NCBI GenBank assembly: GCA_019113665.1 | Contig: DXGW01000064.1 | Span: forward strand, 1 to 13,445 | DNA from: Candidatus Alistipes excrementipullorum | Lineage (GTDB): Bacteria > Bacteroidota > Bacteroidia > Bacteroidales > Rikenellaceae | Direction of reading: 5' to 3' | DNA length: 13,445 nt | Part shown: piece after piece, positions 7,156 to 13,445 of the stretch | Layout of the letters: each line of letters starts with the position of its first letter | How positions within the stretch are numbered: position 1 is the first letter of the stretch | Translations under genes and position numbers: made by a program | Notes under the pieces: generated by a model | What the model was told of the DNA's origin: nothing | Seen by the model: the letters and a program-made list of their open reading frames with translations, nothing else | The model's database searches: none

Positions 7156-7187
7156 CAAAGATAATGAAAGGAGAGCGCAGAGACAAA
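7156..7187 (-). promoter_or_regulatory. Full-consensus Bacteroidota promoter for surE
   Basis: On the minus strand, a -33 TTTG (7187-7184), a 20-nt spacer and a -7 TATCTTTG (7163-7156). All consensus positions match. Counting from the -7 box, transcription should begin around 7150-7153, at or within about 3 nt of the surE ATG (7150). Confidence 0.85.
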
Positions 7188-7341
7188 TGAAAATCGAAGT
7201 TTTCATCTCAGACCACCGCTCAACAGATACTACATCTTTAATATACAGAATATTACATACAATAGCACAGGCTTGTATCCGCATAGTGCAGCTGCAAATA
7301 CGAGAGTTCCGACACCGCATTTTCCGACAGCCCGCACCTAC

Positions 7342-7362
7342 AAAAAAAGCCGGTACCCCGGC
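7342..7362 (-). terminator. Possible minus-strand intrinsic terminator upstream of the GNAT gene
   Basis: On the minus strand, CCGGC/GCCGG-type arms (7362-7358 with 7353-7349) enclose a 4-nt loop and are followed by T7 (7348-7342). The stem is only 5 bp but all GC. No minus-strand gene ends here, so it may stop antisense transcription coming out of the plus-strand gene and insulate surE. It could also be a chance structure. Confidence 0.4.
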
Positions 7363-7364
7363 AC

Positions 7365-7382
7365 AAGCAAATAAATTTGCTT
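7365..7382. promoter_or_regulatory. Operator-like inverted repeat overlapping the GNAT promoter -33 box
   Basis: AAGCAAATAAATTTGCTT is an 8-bp perfect inverted repeat with a 2-bp centre. It fully covers the -33 TTTG (7376-7379). Its size, AT-richness and position suit a dimeric repressor site, but no regulator can be named from the sequence. Confidence 0.45.
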
Positions 7383-7407
7383 TTGCACTCGGCTTGCACT
7401 ATCTTTG
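7376..7407 (+). promoter_or_regulatory. Full-consensus Bacteroidota promoter for the GNAT-gcvT-ftsY-rimO run
   Basis: -33 TTTG (7376-7379), a 20-nt spacer, and -7 TATCTTTG (7400-7407). It predicts a start near 7411 and a leader of about 21 nt before the ATG at 7432. It faces away from the surE promoter, whose -33 box lies about 190 bp to the left. Confidence 0.85.
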
Positions 7408-7431
7408 TAAGATAAAAGAACCTTTATACAG

Positions 7432-8646
7432 ATGGATAACGTAAAATATACCCTCAAGGAGGTGCGTACCCCGCAGGACGAGCGCGAATTCCTCGACCTG
7501 CCCAAACGCATATACCGCGGCAACCGCAACTGGGTCTGCCCGCTCGACGACGATATCAGGAAAGTATTCGACCCGAAGCGCAACGACATGTTCGTGGACG
7601 GCGAAGCCATACGCTGGCTCGCATATGACCGCAACGGCGAGGTCGTAGGCCGCATCGCCGCATTCTACAACCGCGAGATGGCCGCGCTCAACGACCAGCC
7701 CACCGGCGGCTGCGGATTCTTCGAGGCCATAAACGACCAGGAGCTCGCCAACACGCTCTTCGACGCCGCCCGCATGTGGCTTGCAAGCCGCGGCATGGAG
7801 GCCATGGACGGCCCGATAAACTTCGGCTCGCGCGACTCGTGGTGGGGAGTGCTGGTGCAGGGATACGAGTTCCAGCCGCTCTACGCCAACCCGTACAACC
7901 CTCCCTACTACAAGGATCTCTTCGAGAACTACGGGTTCCAGAACTACTTCAACCAGAACACCTACATCTGGCGTGTCTACGACGACGACATCAACGCCCT
8001 CGTACATGAACGCGCCAAGCGTGTGATGTCGACCCCGGGCTACCGCTTCGCCCCCATCGACATGAAGCATCTCGACGAGGCCGCCGAGAGTTTCCGGCTG
8101 ATATACAACAAGGCATGGGCCCTCTTCACCGGAGTTAAGCCCATGGACAAGGAGGAGGCCCAGGAGATGGTCAAGACCCTCAAGCCCATCATCGACCCCA
8201 ACATCATCTTCTTCGCCTACTTCAACGACGAACCCATCGGGTTCTTCATCATGGTCCCCGACCTCAACCGTTTGATTGGCAAGTTCAACGGCAAGCTCAA
8301 CCTGATCAACAAGCTGCGCCTGATGTGGGATCTCAAGGTCAGCAAGTGCTGCGACCGAATCTTCGGCATAATCTTCGGCATTACGCCCGAGTTCCACGGC
8401 AAGGGAGTCGAGTCGGGCATGATGCGCTACATACTCGAGACATACATACGTTCGGACAAGAACCACTACAAGACCATCGAGTTCGCATGGATCGGCGACT
8501 TCAACCCCGTGATGAACCGCATGATCGAGACCTACGTCTGCGCCACCAAGCACAAGATGCACACGACGTACCGTTACCTGTTCGACCGCACCAAGGAGTT
8601 CAAGCGCTGTCCGCGCATGGGCGTAAAGAGACGTGAACAAAACTGA
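7432..8646 (+). CDS. GNAT-superfamily N-acetyltransferase-like protein (YghO-like)
   Basis: A 404-residue cytoplasmic protein without signal or membrane segments. The C-terminal half has the acetyl-CoA-binding look of GNAT enzymes: a strand-rich segment NIIFFAYFNDEPIGFFIMVPD (257-277), the pyrophosphate-loop region GITPEFHGKGVESGMMRYIL (316-335, with HGKGV) and a following FAWIGDFNPVMNRMIE (351-366). The N-terminal half is a second, less recognisable GNAT-like unit with conserved-looking RNWVCPLDDD (32-41) and GPINFGSRDSWWG (127-139). It resembles the uncharacterised YghO-type family that is widespread in Bacteroidota; the substrate is unknown. The start at 7432 is fixed by a consensus promoter 25 nt upstream. 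It is the first gene of a run leading to gcvT after 18 nt; I see no direct biochemical link to gcvT. Confidence 0.8.
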   Translation: MDNVKYTLKEVRTPQDEREFLDLPKRIYRGNRNWVCPLDDDIRKVFDPKRNDMFVDGEAIRWLAYDRNGEVVGRIAAFYNREMAALNDQPTGGCGFFEAINDQELANTLFDAARMWLASRGMEAMDGPINFGSRDSWWGVLVQGYEFQPLYANPYNPPYYKDLFENYGFQNYFNQNTYIWRVYDDDINALVHERAKRVMSTPGYRFAPIDMKHLDEAAESFRLIYNKAWALFTGVKPMDKEEAQEMVKTLKPIIDPNIIFFAYFNDEPIGFFIMVPDLNRLIGKFNGKLNLINKLRLMWDLKVSKCCDRIFGIIFGITPEFHGKGVESGMMRYILETYIRSDKNHYKTIEFAWIGDFNPVMNRMIETYVCATKHKMHTTYRYLFDRTKEFKRCPRMGVKRREQN

Positions 8647-8664
8647 TAAACCACATATCCTGCA

Positions 8665-9765
8665 ATGAAAACCACCGCATTTACCGAATACCACATTGCG
8701 AACGGAGCCAAGATGGCCGAATTCGCAGGGTACAACATGCCCATCGAGTTTACGGGCATCAACGACGAACACATGACCGTACGTGAAAAGGCGGGCGTAT
8801 TCGACGTCAGCCACATGGGCGAGATATGGGTCAAGGGCGACAAGGCACTGCCCTTCCTGCAGCACATCACCACCAACGACGTCTCGAAACTCTTCGACGG
8901 CAAGGTGCAGTATTCGTGCATGCCCAACGGCCGCGGCGGAATCGTGGACGACATTCTGGTCTACCGCTTCGACGAGAAGACATACATGCTCTGCGTCAAT
9001 GCCGCAAACATAGACAAGGACTGGGAGCACATCTGCCGCGAGGGCAAGGCCTTCGGCATGGAGGCCGGCCACGGCAAGGAGCTCTACAACGCTTCGGACG
9101 AGATATGCCAGCTGGCCGTACAGGGACCTCTGGCCATGAAGATCGTACAGAAGATGTGCAGCGAGCCCGTCGAGGAGATGACATACTACACCTTCCGCAA
9201 GACCGAGGTTGCAGGCTGCAGCGCCATACTCTCGATCACGGGTTACACCGGAGCCGGAGGCTGCGAGATATACATAGCCAATGAGGACGCCCCGCGCCTC
9301 TGGAAGGCTCTGTGGGAGGCCGGCGAGGAGTACGGGCTCAAAAACATAGGCCTCGGAGCCCGCGACACGCTCCGTCTCGAAAAGGGATTCTGCCTCTACG
9401 GCAACGACATTGACGACACCACCTCGCCCATCGAGGCCGGTCTGGGCTGGATAACCAAGTTCGCCGAGGGCAAGGATTTCATCGACCGCGCCGTCATGGA
9501 GAAGCTCAAGGCCGATGGTCCGAAGCGCAAACTCGTAGGTTTCAAGATGATCGACCGCGGCATTCCGCGCCACGGCTACGATCTGGCCGATCCCGAAGGC
9601 AATGTCATCGGACACGTAACGTCGGGTACGATGTCGCCGTCGCTCAAGGTCGGCATAGGATTGGGATATGTCAAATCGGAATTTGCCGCCGTCGGCTCGC
9701 AGATCGCAGTGATCATACGCGACCGCCTGATCCGCGCCGAGGTCGTGAAGATTCCGTTCGTATAG
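8665..9765 (+). CDS. gcvT: Glycine cleavage system T protein (aminomethyltransferase)
   Basis: GcvT moves the methylene group from aminomethyl-lipoyl GcvH to tetrahydrofolate, releasing ammonia. The 366-residue length is typical. Visible landmarks are FDVSHMGEIWVKG (46-58), GRGGIVDDILVYRF (89-102) with the likely catalytic Asp96, the GYTGAGGCEIY block (193-203), the folate-contact motif GARDTLRLEKGFCLYGND (231-248), SPIEAGLGW (254-262) and the C-terminal barrel GHVTSGTMSPSLKVGIGLGYV (316-336). GYTGAGG in place of the GYTGEDG seen in many other phyla is, I believe, common in Bacteroidota. The genes for P, H and L proteins are not in this window. It sits 18 nt after the GNAT gene and 10 nt before ftsY on the same strand. 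Confidence 0.96.
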   Translation: MKTTAFTEYHIANGAKMAEFAGYNMPIEFTGINDEHMTVREKAGVFDVSHMGEIWVKGDKALPFLQHITTNDVSKLFDGKVQYSCMPNGRGGIVDDILVYRFDEKTYMLCVNAANIDKDWEHICREGKAFGMEAGHGKELYNASDEICQLAVQGPLAMKIVQKMCSEPVEEMTYYTFRKTEVAGCSAILSITGYTGAGGCEIYIANEDAPRLWKALWEAGEEYGLKNIGLGARDTLRLEKGFCLYGNDIDDTTSPIEAGLGWITKFAEGKDFIDRAVMEKLKADGPKRKLVGFKMIDRGIPRHGYDLADPEGNVIGHVTSGTMSPSLKVGIGLGYVKSEFAAVGSQIAVIIRDRLIRAEVVKIPFV

Positions 9766-9775
9766 CAGCAATAAG

Positions 9776-10771
9776 ATGGCTTTTTTCGGATTATTCGGCA
9801 AGAAAAAGGAGAACGTATCGCCCGAGGAGGCGAAACAGAGCCAGGAGGAGCTGGCCGCCGGTCTTGAAAAGACCAAGAGCGGCCTCTTCTCGAAACTGGC
9901 ACGCGCCGTTGCGGGACGCACCACGGTCGATGCCGAGGTGCTCGACGAACTCGAAGAGGTGCTCATCACGTCGGACGTCGGCGTCGAGACCACGGTCAAG
10001 ATCATCGAGAGCATCGAAAAACGCGTGGCCCGCGACAAGTACATGAACGCCGCCGAACTGCAGGGTATTCTCCGCGACGAGATAGCACGCCTGATGGAGG
10101 AGGCCGAAGGCTCGGACGACGCTTTCGGGCTCGACGCCCGCGAAGGCGAGCCATACGTCGTGATGGTCGTAGGTGTCAACGGCGCCGGCAAGACCACCAC
10201 CATAGGCAAACTCGCGGCGCAGCTCACCCGCGCCGGCAAGAAGGTATATATCGGGGCGGCCGATACGTTCCGTGCCGCAGCCATCGACCAGTTGGCCGTA
10301 TGGGCCGAACGCGCCGGAGCCACGATGATACGCCAGGAGATGGGGTCCGACCCCGCCTCGGTGGCATTCGACACGCTCAAATCGGCCGTTGCCAACAAGG
10401 CCGACGTCGTACTTATCGACACGGCCGGCCGCCTGCACAACAAGGTGGGCCTCATGAACGAGCTGACCAAGATACGCAACGTGATGGGCAAAGTCATACC
10501 GACGGCCCCGCATGAGGTGATGCTCGTGCTCGACGGCTCGACCGGACAGAACGCCTTCGAGCAGGCCAAACAGTTCACGCAGGCCACGCAGGTCACGTCG
10601 CTGGCCATAACCAAGCTCGACGGCACGGCCAAGGGCGGTGTGGTCATCGGCATAAGCGACCGTTTCCACATACCGGTGCGCTACATCGGCATCGGCGAAG
10701 GTATTGACCACCTGCGGCGTTTCGACCGTACGGAATTTGTGAATGCACTGTTCGGAGATGGAAAAAATTAA
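9776..10771 (+). CDS. ftsY: Signal recognition particle receptor FtsY
   Basis: SRP GTPase that docks ribosome-SRP complexes at the membrane for co-translational insertion. The 331-residue protein has a short, charged N-terminal A region (1-45, starting MAFFGLFGKKKE), a helical N domain (about 36-115) and a G domain with P-loop GVNGAGKTT (133-141), the SRP-GTPase-specific DTFRAAA (163-169), G3 DTAGR (215-219), G4 TKLDG (279-283) and the closing motif YIGIGEGIDHLRRF (303-316). The A domain is far shorter than in E. coli, as usual outside proteobacteria, so membrane contact probably depends on the amphipathic N-terminus. Its last 14 nt overlap the start of rimO. Confidence 0.96.
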   Translation: MAFFGLFGKKKENVSPEEAKQSQEELAAGLEKTKSGLFSKLARAVAGRTTVDAEVLDELEEVLITSDVGVETTVKIIESIEKRVARDKYMNAAELQGILRDEIARLMEEAEGSDDAFGLDAREGEPYVVMVVGVNGAGKTTTIGKLAAQLTRAGKKVYIGAADTFRAAAIDQLAVWAERAGATMIRQEMGSDPASVAFDTLKSAVANKADVVLIDTAGRLHNKVGLMNELTKIRNVMGKVIPTAPHEVMLVLDGSTGQNAFEQAKQFTQATQVTSLAITKLDGTAKGGVVIGISDRFHIPVRYIGIGEGIDHLRRFDRTEFVNALFGDGKN

Positions 10772-12053
10772 CGTCATCACACTCGGCTGCGCCAAAAACC
10801 GCGTCGATTCGGAGCACCTGTCGGCCAGGCTTGCCGCCGCAGGTTACCGCGTCGTATTCGACAGCGACCGCACCGACGCCAAAACCGTCGTGATAAATAC
10901 CTGCGGGTTCATCGGCGACGCAAAACAGGAGAGCATCGACACGATACTCGACGCCGTGGCGGCAAAGAACGCGGGGCGCATCGAACGGCTCTTCGTCATC
11001 GGCTGCCTGAGCCAGCGATATGCCGACGAACTGCGGCAGGAGATTCCCGAAGTGGACGAATATTTCGGTGCACGCGACCTCGAGGGTATAATCGACGTGC
11101 TCGAGGCCGACAAACGTGCTGATCTCGACACGCGGCGGCTGCTCTCGACACCGAAACACTATGCATACCTGAAGATAGCCGAGGGGTGCAACTGGAAATG
11201 CGGATACTGCGCCATACCGCTGATCCGCGGCCCGCACGTATCGGTCCCGTTCGAGAAGATCGTCGAGGAGGCCGAAAGGCTGGCTGCCGGCGGAGTGAAG
11301 GAGTTGCTTGTGATAGCGCAGGACTCGACATACTACGGGCTCGACCTCTACGGGCGCCGGCGCCTTGCCGAGTTGCTCGAACGCCTCTGCCGCATCGACG
11401 GCATAGAGTGGATAAGGCTGCACTACGCCTACCCCACAGGCTTCCCCGAGGACGTTATAGATGTAATGGCGCGAGAACCGAAGATCTGCAAATACCTCGA
11501 CCTGCCCCTGCAGCACATATCCGACTCGCAGCTCGCGGCCATGAAGCGCCGCCACACGAAAGCCGAGGCCTGCGAACTCATAGCAAAACTGCGCAAGGCC
11601 ATGCCCGACATGGCGCTGCGCACGACGCTGATGGTCGGCTACCCGGGCGAGACCGACGCCGACTTCGAGGAGCTCAAGCAGTTCGTGCGCGAAGTGCGGT
11701 TCGAACGAATGGGTGTCTTCGCATACTCCGAGGAGGAGGGAACATACTCGGCCGAGAAACTTCGCGACGACGTCCCGTCTCAGGTCAAGGAGCAGCGGGT
11801 AGATGAACTGATGGCCCTGCAGCGCGAAATATCACTGCAGCTCAACCTCGAACGCATCGGGCGCGAGGAGCGTGTCATAATCGACTCGAAGCAGGGCGAC
11901 TACTATGTAGCCCGCTCGCAGTACGACTCACCCGAGGTGGATCAGGAGATACTCATCGAGACCAACGGCAAACGGTTGCTCCGCGGTTCGTTCCACACGG
12001 TGCGGATAACGGCAGCCGAAGAGTACGACCTCTACGGAGAAATCAAAAGTTAA
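10758..12053 (+). CDS. rimO: Ribosomal protein S12 methylthiotransferase RimO
   Basis: Radical-SAM enzyme that adds a methylthio group to a conserved Asp of ribosomal protein S12. The 431-residue length and three-domain plan fit. The N-terminal MTTase domain has Cys11, Cys49 and Cys83 for the auxiliary cluster (NVITLGCAKNRVDSEH, 5-20). The radical-SAM domain has CNWKCGYC (Cys144, Cys148, Cys151) and IPLIRGPHVS (153-162), with further RimO-type motifs AQDSTYYGLDLYG (187-199), YLDLPLQHIS (246-255) and LMVGYPGETD (291-300). A TRAM domain (about 365-431) ends the protein. GLDLYG and PLQHIS favour RimO over MiaB. I chose ATG 10758 (MEKINVITLG) over ATG 10743, since it matches the family N-terminus. 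It overlaps ftsY by 14 nt, suggesting coupled translation. Confidence 0.94.
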   Translation: MEKINVITLGCAKNRVDSEHLSARLAAAGYRVVFDSDRTDAKTVVINTCGFIGDAKQESIDTILDAVAAKNAGRIERLFVIGCLSQRYADELRQEIPEVDEYFGARDLEGIIDVLEADKRADLDTRRLLSTPKHYAYLKIAEGCNWKCGYCAIPLIRGPHVSVPFEKIVEEAERLAAGGVKELLVIAQDSTYYGLDLYGRRRLAELLERLCRIDGIEWIRLHYAYPTGFPEDVIDVMAREPKICKYLDLPLQHISDSQLAAMKRRHTKAEACELIAKLRKAMPDMALRTTLMVGYPGETDADFEELKQFVREVRFERMGVFAYSEEEGTYSAEKLRDDVPSQVKEQRVDELMALQREISLQLNLERIGREERVIIDSKQGDYYVARSQYDSPEVDQEILIETNGKRLLRGSFHTVRITAAEEYDLYGEIKS

Positions 12054-12070
12054 ACATAAGTGCCCGCGGA

Positions 12071-12102
12071 TTTTCCGATTTCTATTTTTTTGATTATCTT
12101 TG
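12071..12102 (+). promoter_or_regulatory. Promoter for the coiled-coil gene and zapA
   Basis: A perfect -7 box TATCTTTG (12095-12102) with TTTT at 12071-12074, 20 nt upstream, as an imperfect -33 (3 of 4 positions). A T7 run (12085-12091) fills the spacer. It predicts a start near 12106 and a leader of about 32 nt. Confidence 0.7.
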
Positions 12103-12137
12103 GGTCGGTTATGAACTAATTACAGTTTCTGCCGAAG

Positions 12138-12443
12138 ATGGCCAACAAGGAAGTCATAGAGAATCTCGAGCGGCAGGTACGCCGCCTCATCGACGAGCAC
12201 AAACGCGCCTCGAAGTCCCGCGACGACCTTGCAGCCGAATGCATGGCCCTGAAAAAGGAGAACCGCAAATTGCAGGAGCGCATCAAGACCCTTGAGTCGG
12301 AGTTGTCGCTCATGGAGTTGAGCGAGGGACTGGCGGCAGGAGACAAACGCAACAAGGACAAGGCAAGAGCCCGGGTAAACCGTCTTATGCGGGAGGTTGA
12401 CCGTTGCATCGCCATTGTCAGCAAACAGGGATTGACCGAATAG
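12138..12443 (+). CDS. Small coiled-coil protein encoded next to zapA (ZapB-like candidate)
   Basis: A 101-residue, highly charged protein with no signal or membrane segment. Residues 3-60 form a near-continuous heptad-type coiled coil (ENLERQVRRL, then LKKENRKLQERIKTLESEL at 38-56). A lysine/arginine-rich hinge (67-78) and a second helix (79-96, VNRLMREVDRCIAIVSKQ) follow. I do not recognise a characterised family. It has its own consensus -7 promoter and ends 4 nt before zapA, so the two are cotranscribed. By size, coiled-coil content and position it could be a ZapA partner like ZapB, but the sequence alone does not prove it. Confidence 0.75.
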   Translation: MANKEVIENLERQVRRLIDEHKRASKSRDDLAAECMALKKENRKLQERIKTLESELSLMELSEGLAAGDKRNKDKARARVNRLMREVDRCIAIVSKQGLTE

Positions 12444-12447
12444 GGAA

Positions 12448-12756
12448 ATGGAGACGTCAGGCAAACAAAGCATAAAACTCAAGATAGGCGGGAAGGACTA
12501 CTCCCTCTCGATCGACCCTGTCAAGGAGGAGCTCTACCGCCTGGCAGAACGGGAAGTGAATGCATATGTAGCAAAGTTCGAAAAGGCCCGTATCGACGGA
12601 TTTGCCAAGCAGGACTGCCTCGCATTGTCGGCGCTGCAGCTGGCCATTTCGAACATAGCCATGGCACAAAGCCGCGAAGTCGGCAATGAAGATGTGAAAA
12701 GGCTTGCCGCCGTCACGGAGGAGATCGAAGGCTATCTCGACAAGATCGGGATATGA
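12448..12756 (+). CDS. zapA: Cell division protein ZapA
   Basis: ZapA is a small cytoplasmic protein that crosslinks FtsZ filaments and stabilises the Z ring. The 102-residue protein has the N-terminal strands and loop IKLKIGGKDYSLSIDPVKEEL (9-29), the family block YRLAEREVNAYVAKFEK (30-46) and a C-terminal helix for dimerisation (about 53-98) ending EEIEGYLDKIGI. Length and fold order are normal. It is the second gene of a two-gene operon and is followed by the 6S RNA candidate. Confidence 0.88.
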   Translation: METSGKQSIKLKIGGKDYSLSIDPVKEELYRLAEREVNAYVAKFEKARIDGFAKQDCLALSALQLAISNIAMAQSREVGNEDVKRLAAVTEEIEGYLDKIGI

Positions 12757-12832
12757 TCTGCCCGAACGAGACAATAACACATCGCATGACTTCGTTTTAT
12801 ATATAGAGACAGACGTTCTTTTACATACACGG

Positions 12833-13037
12833 AAGAAATCTACCCGCATAGATTCCTTAAGCTTTGCGAAACTGAACACTTACTACATTGAGGCAACCTC
12901 GGCTTTCAAAATCAGGCCTTAACCCCTCCGCGGGGTGTGCCGCGCGCACCGTTGGAAGATTGCGATCTCACGAAGCCCTCACACATGACTTATCGGCAGA
13001 TTCGTCAAATAAGAAAAGGAATCCGTGCGGGTTTTTT
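12833..13037 (+). ncRNA. ssrS: Candidate 6S RNA between zapA and rny
   Basis: The 320 bp between zapA and rny has no credible gene but folds into one long rod. Positions 12842-12858 pair with 13016-13032 over 17 positions (15 Watson-Crick, one G-T, one A-C mismatch). After a small internal loop, 12863-12874 pair with 12997-13009 with one bulge and one mismatch. Further in, GGCTTT near 12901 can pair with GAAGCC near 12972, and a CCCC/GGGG hairpin lies near 12923-12935. The closing stem runs into T6 (13032-13037), so it can double as the terminator. Length (about 200 nt), closed ends, interrupted rod and position next to zapA all fit 6S RNA, which binds the sigma-70-type holoenzyme. The 5' end is a guess; a poor -7-like TACATACA lies at 12822-12829. 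The first 76 bp of the gap hold nothing I can name. Confidence 0.72.
13016..13037 (+). terminator. 3' end / terminator of the 6S RNA candidate
   Basis: The 3' arm of the closing stem (13016-13032) ends directly in T6 (13032-13037). It pairs with 12842-12858 rather than with a local arm, so termination would rely on a long-range stem. The only local alternative is a 3-bp CCG/CGG. Confidence 0.5.
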
Positions 13038-13076
13038 ATTGTTATATACTAAATATACTAATTATTAAATGACATA

Positions 13077-13445
13077 ATGGCAACTTTAACTATTATCGTA
13101 ATTGCCGTAGCAGTCTCCGTCATAACGGGTGTAGCTACATTCCTGGGAGTCCGCGCCCGATCGAAGTCCATCATCAAGGAGGCGGAAGCCGAGGGTGAGA
13201 TGATCAAGAAGGAGAAGATGCTCCAGGCAAAGGAAAAATTCATACAGCTCAAAAGCGAACACGACAAGCAGGTCAACGAGCGCAACCAGCGCGTTGCCCA
13301 GAACGAGCAGCGCGTAAAGCAGATGGAGGCCAATCTCCAAAGCCAGCAGCGTGAACTCGAAAACCGCAACCGCGAAAATGCCCGCCTGAAGGAGCAGCTC
13401 GAAGCTCAGCTCCAGCTCATCGAGCACAAGAAGGAGGAGATAAAC
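13077..13445 (+). CDS. rny: Ribonuclease Y (N-terminal part, truncated by window edge)
   Basis: The first 123 codons are present. RNase Y is a membrane-anchored endoribonuclease that initiates mRNA decay. The visible part has one N-terminal membrane helix (about residues 2-24, MATLTIIVIAVAVSVITGVA), then a basic junction RARSKSIIKEAEAEGEMIKKEK (26-47) and a long Glu/Lys/Gln/Arg-rich coiled coil to the window end. The KH and HD domains that would prove the call lie outside. The membrane helix, the EAEAEGEMIKKEKMLQAKEKF pattern and the position after zapA support rny. The start at 13077 is the first in-frame ATG of the hydrophobic segment; ATG 13069 reads only two codons. The leader is A/T-rich (13038-13076), without a clear -7 box. 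Confidence 0.85.
   Translation, partial: MATLTIIVIAVAVSVITGVATFLGVRARSKSIIKEAEAEGEMIKKEKMLQAKEKFIQLKSEHDKQVNERNQRVAQNEQRVKQMEANLQSQQRELENRNRENARLKEQLEAQLQLIEHKKEEIN

Noticed and set aside
7187..7444. 85-codon plus-strand open frame in the surE-GNAT divergent region
   Set aside because: It overlaps the GNAT promoter and start codon, shows no domain, and has no promoter of its own; the DNA there is better explained as regulatory.
7399..10671. Very long minus-strand open frame (1090 codons) opposite the GNAT gene, gcvT and ftsY
   Set aside because: It runs antisense to three clear family members, its translation shows no recognisable domain, and such shadow frames are common in GC-rich DNA with strong codon bias.
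12704..12922. 72-codon open frame across the zapA end and the 6S candidate
   Set aside because: It is out of frame with zapA at its start and continues into the structured RNA; no family features.
1..13445. Mobile elements, CRISPR arrays, tRNA or rRNA genes
   Set aside because: No transposase or integrase motifs, no regularly spaced direct repeats and no tRNA/rRNA-like sequences were seen on either strand.

Overview
The window looks like a chromosomal housekeeping segment from a Bacteroidota bacterium, most likely Rikenellaceae and Alistipes-like. The clues are the Bacteroidota promoter signature (TTTG, about 20 nt, TAnnTTTG) before several genes, mostly no Shine-Dalgarno sequences, GC-rich coding DNA that uses ATA and TCG freely, and the protein families present. 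The taxonomic call is inference from these traits; no 16S or marker comparison was possible.

Layout. At the left edge, on the minus strand, lie mreB and the first codons of mreC, part of the cell-shape operon, with a perfect hairpin between them. Diverging from mreB is gpsA-pgi (glycerol-3-phosphate dehydrogenase, glucose-6-phosphate isomerase), closed by a strong intrinsic terminator. Next, on the plus strand, is a gene for a membrane-anchored rubrerythrin-like protein with an eroded diiron site and an intact C-terminal rubredoxin-type CxxC pair. Converging on it from the right is a minus-strand set: surE (nucleotidase), a three-TM HisKA_3 sensor kinase and a NarL/LuxR-type response regulator. 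The surE promoter sits so close to the start codon that the mRNA should be leaderless or nearly so.

A divergent promoter region then drives a long plus-strand run: a GNAT-family (YghO-like) protein, gcvT (glycine cleavage T protein), ftsY (SRP receptor) and rimO (ribosomal protein S12 methylthiotransferase), with gaps of 18 and 10 nt and a 14 nt ftsY/rimO overlap. A further promoter starts a small operon encoding a coiled-coil protein and ZapA (FtsZ-ring factor). A 320 bp non-coding region follows. It folds into a roughly 200 nt rod closed by a 17-position stem and ended by a T tract, and it lies directly downstream of zapA, as ssrS does in gammaproteobacteria. I call it a 6S RNA candidate. 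The 5' part of rny (RNase Y) runs off the right edge.

The genes are mainly core functions: cell shape, division, membrane-lipid precursor, central carbon and C1 metabolism, protein targeting, ribosome modification and RNA decay. I see no mobile element, CRISPR array, tRNA or rRNA. The parts most worth follow-up are the rubrerythrin-like protein, the leaderless surE promoter with its downstream two-component system, the palindrome over the GNAT promoter, and the 6S RNA candidate.
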